Under the pieces are notes generated by a model, which saw nothing but the letters and a program-made list of their open reading frames with translations, made no database searches and was not told where the DNA came from. 64,000 nucleotides of DNA from Rhipicephalus microplus (lineage: Eukaryota; Arthropoda; Arachnida; Ixodida; Ixodidae): contig NC_134705.1 of NCBI RefSeq assembly GCF_043290135.1, positions 40,886,771-40,950,770 on the forward strand, in the 5' to 3' direction. This document shows positions 59,289 through 64,000 of this stretch, in pieces (the first letter of the stretch is position 1; each line of letters opens with the position of its first letter). The translations under genes were made by a program, and so were the position numbers.

Positions 59289-59521
59289 CTCGATCAATTT
59301 GTAGGGTTTGACGTCCCAAAACCACTATATGATTATGAGAGACGCCGTAGTAGAGGGCTCCGGAAATTTAGACGACCTGGGGTTCTTTAACGTGCACCCA
59401 AATCTGAGCACACGGGCCTACAACATTTCCGCCTCCATCGAAAATGCAGCCGGGATTCGAACCCACGACCTGCGGGTCAGCAGCCGAGTACCTTAGCCAC
59501 TAGACCACCGAGGCGGGGCGC
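59289..59521 (-). mobile_element. Ruka-type tRNA-SINE, nearly full length
   Basis: ACAGGGC at 59282-59288 and 59522-59528 is the likely target duplication. It has the usual order with A box GGTCTAGTGG, B box GGTCGTGGGTTCGAATCCCG, and a short deletion in the CGGCGGCTG part. The tail is short (TTGATCG), unlike the (TTGA)n of other copies. Confidence 0.9.
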
Positions 59522-59528
59522 ACAGGGC

Positions 59529-60536
59529 TTCCCAAGACCTCGTGCTTACGATAAGGAACGGAGGTGTCATTGATCATTTCTTCATATTAGACATCAACGA
59601 TTTTGAGCAGTGCAATTATACTTCATACTTCAGTGTGCATATGCCCCTCGTCACCGCAATAGCAGACGGATCCGTTAACTCCGCTTCAGCTGCTGACTGT
59701 TCACAGTGATGATGTGAACTATGTGTCAACAACCCTTTCCACACATGGACGCTCATTCGTTATGCGTGTGCACGTTCACTTCCATCAATGACTATTACAA
59801 AAACATGTTAGCCTACCACTGCTGGTGCTGATATTGCAAGCCTTAGTGGTGCAGTCGTCACAAGACTATAAAGAACATACTAGCATCTTATCTAGGTGCG
59901 TGAGTGTGCTAAACATTTCTACATGTGTTTGCTGTGTCCAACACCCATCCGTCTCGTAACGTTGTGCTGATTTCAAAACTTCCTCATTTATGCTTCGCAT
60001 ATCATCGATTCCCACTGTACGTGGGATCTGGGATCTTTTTTTTTTATTCCCTTACATATTGTTCAGTTCCCAACCCTTGCAAGAAAACTGCTTCCCATGA
60101 TCGCGTGTTTAGCAAGAATCGCTTCAGCGGTCACTAAATAACAGTTAATCTCCGCGTATCTGCACTGTGCGCAAAACAAAGACAAAGTATGTCGAGCTGT
60201 CGGACATCCTTTCAGAACGTCGGCTTCTCAAATTGCGGTAGACTAGGCCGATCCACCTCGCCTGCTTACATCCATTCGTGCCTACCTTCACCACCATTGC
60301 GTTTACGCGTAAAAAGGATGTCGCCTATATTTCCGGGACGTTATCTACAGTCGTTAGATGTGTGCACACAAAAACAGCAGTAATGCATCACATTTACCCG
60401 CCTTATCAAAGGAAAACCGAGCGCGTGCGTTGAACTGAAGTGATTGCTACACAGTCTGTGGCCATATTGCTTTTGCTCCCTCCCTCAATACGACGCGCCA
60501 ACGATTGCACGGAGATGACACGCGAGACGAACATAC
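59529..60536. other. non-coding stretch, possible intron of the 60.5-kb gene
   Basis: Lies downstream (minus strand) of the GTATGT donor at 60536. Contains a T-run at 60036-60045. No exon recognised. Confidence 0.35.
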
Positions 60537-60731
60537 CAGTTGCGAGAGTCCAGCATGCAGGGCAGCTTGCCGGACGTGGCTGTCAAGCCGTGCGCGCATA
60601 CGTCTGACATCGTGCTGCAACGTGTCTCCCTTGGGCGACATACGCGTCAAAGCGAAACATTCCATTCGACAAATCCGCAACGTGCGCAGTTCGTGCGCCG
60701 GTTGGAAACGTAGTACTGTCGTACTTGCCAT
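60537..60731 (-). CDS. candidate first coding exon, 65 codons, unknown protein
   Basis: ATG at 60731-60729 in strong context (GGAATGGC: G at -3 and +4). It reads MASTTVLRFQPAHELRTLRI, CRMECFALTRMSPKGDTLQH, DVRRMRARLDSHVRQAALHA, GLSQL and then a consensus GTATGT donor at 60536-60531, phase 0. Charged and helix-prone in the second half (DVRRMRARLDSHVRQAAL), with no signal peptide or membrane span. An in-frame open stretch precedes the ATG, so the start is chosen by context. CpG-rich DNA upstream (to 63.2 kb) fits a promoter. No family recognised; the next exon is not found. Confidence 0.45.
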
Positions 60732-63240
60732 TCCTACTGGTTCCCCTGTCCGCTGTTGGCATTTATGATCGGAACGCGCGCGCACTGTTCAAGGCATCAA
60801 GCGCGGTCCCACAAGTGCTGCAGCCAGTCCTAAGAGTCTGCATGGCAACGTTACTATAGCTGATGGTACAGAAACATTTTGACGCGCAACCTTTACGCCG
60901 TTACACTTCCACATCAACCGCAGTCTGGCGCATCGAAGTGATTCGTTACCATTCGCGCAAGCGTCGCGGCATGTACTACACGATGAGACACGTGGATAGG
61001 AAAAAGCAAGGAAATAATAACTTTACCAGAACGTTTCCACTTGTACATAAACTCTGTGGGACGACGGCGTCTATTACAGGGAAGTATCCAAACAGGCAAG
61101 CACAACAATCGGACGGGAAACACCAGCGAAAATACACACACTTATACACGGCTGACAGCTCTGGCATCGTCGCTGCACCACAAGAGGCACGCTTGAGACA
61201 TTCGGCCGCAGAATTCCCAGAGACGAGCCTGGCGAAACGAAACTCACTTCCTGAAGGAAGCTCCCATGGCCGCAAACAGTTTCTTCATGGCTCCAGCTGG
61301 TGGTCGAGGGGCGCCGGTCGGAAGACAACGACGAAGCACAACGGCGACGTCTTTTTGGCCACCACGTGGAGATTGCCGACGGGCGACGCGCACCTCGGCT
61401 TGATTCACGCACAGAAGGCCTCGCTGGCGAAGGCGAGAACAGTGCTTACGAATGCGGAAGTGAGGAGAGCCGATGGACCACCGACGAACTTCCGCAGCGG
61501 CGACGCAACGGTGCGCAGTGATGCCGGCACGGTGACGGCGTCGCAGAGACGAACGTGAGGCGACACGGGCACAAAGCAGGAAAGTAGAGATAAAAGAAAT
61601 GAAGAGGTGAGCGGTCGAGAACGACCACCGAGAGAGTAAGAAAAAAAAAGGGGGGGGGGGGATCTCCGCCACAGGTGAATGCAACGGTGACGCGCACAGA
61701 CGGTGTCAAGAGCAGCAGCAGAAGCAGCGCACGACACACACGGCCCCGTAGCTCAAAGGGGCAGCGCGACCGGTCAGAAAAGGCACCCAGAAAGCACGGA
61801 CAGCCGGCGAGGGTGGCCGCCGAGAACGTCACGTCGGGAAGTGCGAGACTCGCGCGTGTGTGTGTGTGCAACGTACACGACAGCCTGTCCGCCAGCCAAT
61901 CGGCGTGCCTGTCCGGCGGTGCACTTCCTCGACGGATCAGCTGACGGAACACGACGTGGACGCTATCTGGGCCAACGACGACGGCGGTGGTCCCTCACGC
62001 GGGCCCACGACGGCTTTCTTTGTGTCTGCTACACGGCTACGCGCACGTACACGTGCCCTGAGAAAAGACTAGGCGGGCAAACGAGAATGCGTTTGTTTGG
62101 GCAGTAAAGATATGGTGGGACAAGAGCACTTCGAGGCCTACGAGCGACCACACGCAGTGCTTGCGACCCGCAGGTCCCGCAAGGTCACAGTAGCGATGTG
62201 CTTGCGTACGAAGCCCTTTCGTTTAGGCAAATTCCAATAGACAAATATCCACCAAGAAAGTAGCCAAGCAATGACACAGTTCCCGACACAGAAGGAGGAG
62301 CGAGCGCACAACACACCCCGATCGCTTCGCACTTTCCACGACAGTCACTGTACCGGAAGTGTAAGCTTTGACACGGCGTAAAGAAACGCCAACCAGTATA
62401 ACCACCGAACGCTCTTTTGGCGTAGTCTCCTAAGTAGTAGAACAACACGACACAGGAAATCCTAGTGAAGCTCGAACGCGGAAACGTCCGGTCCAATTAG
62501 CAGCGACTGGTGGGGGTGGTGGTAGTGGTTAGAAGAGGAGAAAGGCACCTAACTTCTGCCGCCCGATCGGGAGCACGGCGCAGTGCCTGGAGCGACTGGT
62601 TACGAGCGACGGTCAAGAGAAGCGGGCGAAAAAGGACTTCCTCGTACTCCACCATGAGCGGAATGAACCCCGTTCGCAGAAGCAGAGTCGTCCCGCACAC
62701 ACACACACACCGGTGAGCCCCACAAAGAAGGCACACGAGTAACAAGGCCAGACAAGCACACCGCAGAAGCCCACAGAAACAAGTGCACACAAACACCACA
62801 CGGGTGGCAGCCAAGCAGCCTTTCGAACCAATCACGAAACGTGGATAGACACACGAAAGAGACAGCTACGCCGAAAGTGGCCACGCGTCGTGGTCTACTA
62901 ACTGGTCCACCGGCGTCTGCAGTCAGACAGCCAACAATGGATCGCGGCAAGACCAGCGGCGAGGAGCGAACCCGTTGGCCTGTGTGTGCGTTTGACTCTT
63001 CGAAATGGGACACACACGCACTGCTGATGCTGCGTCTTTGTGTGCCTCGACAGTCACGAGGAAAAAGCGAGGAGGGGAAGTGGAAATGACTGCAAACTGC
63101 ACGGCGCGAGAGGTGTGCGACGGCTGAGCCTCGGGTGGGGTCGTCGTGCAAGAAACGACGACCGAGCAGCAGAAAGGCGTCGTCACGCTCCAAACCGAGA
63201 AGCACGACACCACCACCCACCCCAACCTCCAAACGACTAA
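60732..63240. promoter_or_regulatory. long CpG-rich region, candidate promoter(s)
   Basis: High CpG density over about 2.4 kb, with long frames open on both strands at once (up to 232 codons, plus and minus), which reflects base composition. It holds a G-run (about 61651-61661) and (CA)n at 62696-62710. It could contain the promoter of the minus-strand exon at 60.5 kb and unseen 5' UTR exons. No TATA box or known motif is decisive. Confidence 0.3.
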
Positions 63241-63636
63241 GGGTTTTTTTTGTTTTGTTTTCCTTGGGTAACGGGACGCGCCGAGACACGCCTACCACTC
63301 ATTCCTTTGAGAGCTCACTGGCACGGCCTGCTCAGCTCAGTGACCATCGAAACGAATGGGTAAGGTTGCCTATCCCTTCCTTAGGGAGGATCATTTACAA
63401 TGCACCTTACTTTCTTCTCTTTTTAACACAAAAGTGTTTTATTTCGGGGCCCACCACGGCTCCGCTGACTTACTTCCGTCACGGAAGTGACGCTGAAAAA
63501 TATGTATTAAGAAACTGCAAAGAAATAAAAACAGAAGTCAAGCATCCAATATACTGTTCAGTAGATACTGCCGGTTACGCCTGACACAGGACAACGTTTA
63601 GACTAAGAGGAGCTTCGCCTTTAATAATATTATTAA
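63241..63636. other. non-coding stretch, nothing recognised
   Basis: A T-rich tract at 63244-63260; GAGGAGCTTCGCCTTTAATA at about 63608 recalls the GGAGCTTCGCTCC end of the 430-bp element family. No exon. Confidence 0.4.
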
Positions 63637-63795
63637 TATCTGGGGTTTTTAAGTCCCAAAACCACGATATGCTTATGAGGAACGCCGTAGAGGAGGGCGC
63701 AGGAAATCAAAGCGCAGGGGCCTCGGGCGATTCCACCGAAAAAGTTGCCACTGGGTCAATATCGCAACCTTCAGGTCGGCGGTGGAGCAGCGCAT
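63637..63795 (-). repeat. decayed Ruka-type SINE
   Basis: ATCTGGGGTTTTTAAGTCCC, AACCACGATATGCTTATGAG, GAACGCCGTAGAGGAGGGC, then a deletion and ATATCGCAACCTTCAGGTCG near 63757 (B-box side). Substituted throughout; an old or divergent subfamily. Confidence 0.7.
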
Positions 63796-64000
63796 GCATG
63801 CAGCTACTGTATACAGTGGCTGCATACACCAACCGTGGCGCCCTAACTGTGAGCGATCGGGCTCCGTGGCCAGGTATTAGAACACATTGTATTTTGCGAC
63901 TGTCCTTCTTTGCGTGGACAGTCGCGTCGGCCCCTAAGCTGACCGACGTGAGAGCACAAGCGTTAGCTGAAAGCCACATTTATCCAAGCCTGTTACACCA

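Noticed and set aside
60863..61558. 231-codon open frame, plus strand
   Set aside because: Same reason: a GC-rich block open on both strands. No domain, and codon use looks unselected.
62600..63298. 232-codon open frame, minus strand, with hydrophobic stretches
   Set aside because: Overlaps plus-strand frames in several phases; hydrophobic runs come from antisense of CA-repeat and CpG-rich sequence. No recognised family.

Overview
This is eukaryotic nuclear DNA, very probably from a hard tick (Ixodidae, metastriate type). The reasons are: intron-containing coding exons with consensus splice sites; almost no long open frames; many copies of a tRNA-derived SINE of the tick Ruka type with a (TTGA)n tail; decayed LINE, Penelope-like, Helitron and LTR-element remains of the kind common in tick genomes; and abundant microsatellites. 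I cannot name the species. No prokaryotic operon, CRISPR array, rRNA gene or functional tRNA gene is visible.

The one confidently identified host gene is kinesin light chain, minus strand, of which two coding exons (8215-8497 and 6624-6879) are present. They encode the N-terminal heptad-repeat region that binds kinesin heavy chain. The TPR-repeat exons must lie beyond the left edge. The upstream non-coding exon(s) and promoter lie to the right, possibly in the CpG-rich block at 10.93-11.48 kb. Three more short minus-strand coding segments look like gene starts: 29078-29249 (Ser/Asp-rich, ends at a GTAAGA donor), 60537-60731 (65 codons, strong start context, GTATGT donor) and a 69-codon ORF at 55533-55742 inside a TTAA-flanked element. 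Their products are not recognised.

Most of the rest is mobile DNA. From left to right: a decayed LTR element (about 2.2-6.0 kb) with gag-like remains, no visible pol, and a nested 430-bp non-autonomous element; a Penelope-like fragment (11.56-12.26 kb) with nested inverted repeats and two hammerhead-ribozyme-like motifs; a TTAA-end element (13.45-13.88 kb); a second, nearly identical copy of the 430-bp element embedded in a GAAA microsatellite (14.02-14.70 kb); LINE 3' ends (15.25, 24.33 kb); another TTAA-end element (19.46-20.00 kb); a LINE with a ruined reverse transcriptase split by a SINE (25.4-27.6 kb); a Helitron-type DUF6570 fragment (27.9 kb); SINEs with clear target-site duplications (42.3, 48.0, 59.3 kb); a 4.58-kb element with CACTC ends, subterminal repeats and internal splice and poly(A) signals (48.19-52.77 kb); a third TTAA element (55.23-56.01 kb); and a satellite-like repeat of about 140-152 bp at 37.8 and 58.8 kb in opposite orientations.

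CpG-rich blocks at about 10.9-11.5, 16.2-16.7, 21.65-22.4, 23.3-23.6, 33.4-33.75, 39.7-41.85, 56.6-57.4 and 60.8-63.2 kb may be promoters or unmethylated islands. The best candidates for something less well described are the 4.58-kb CACTC-ended element with its spliced transcript, and the Penelope-like foldback with paired ribozyme-like motifs.
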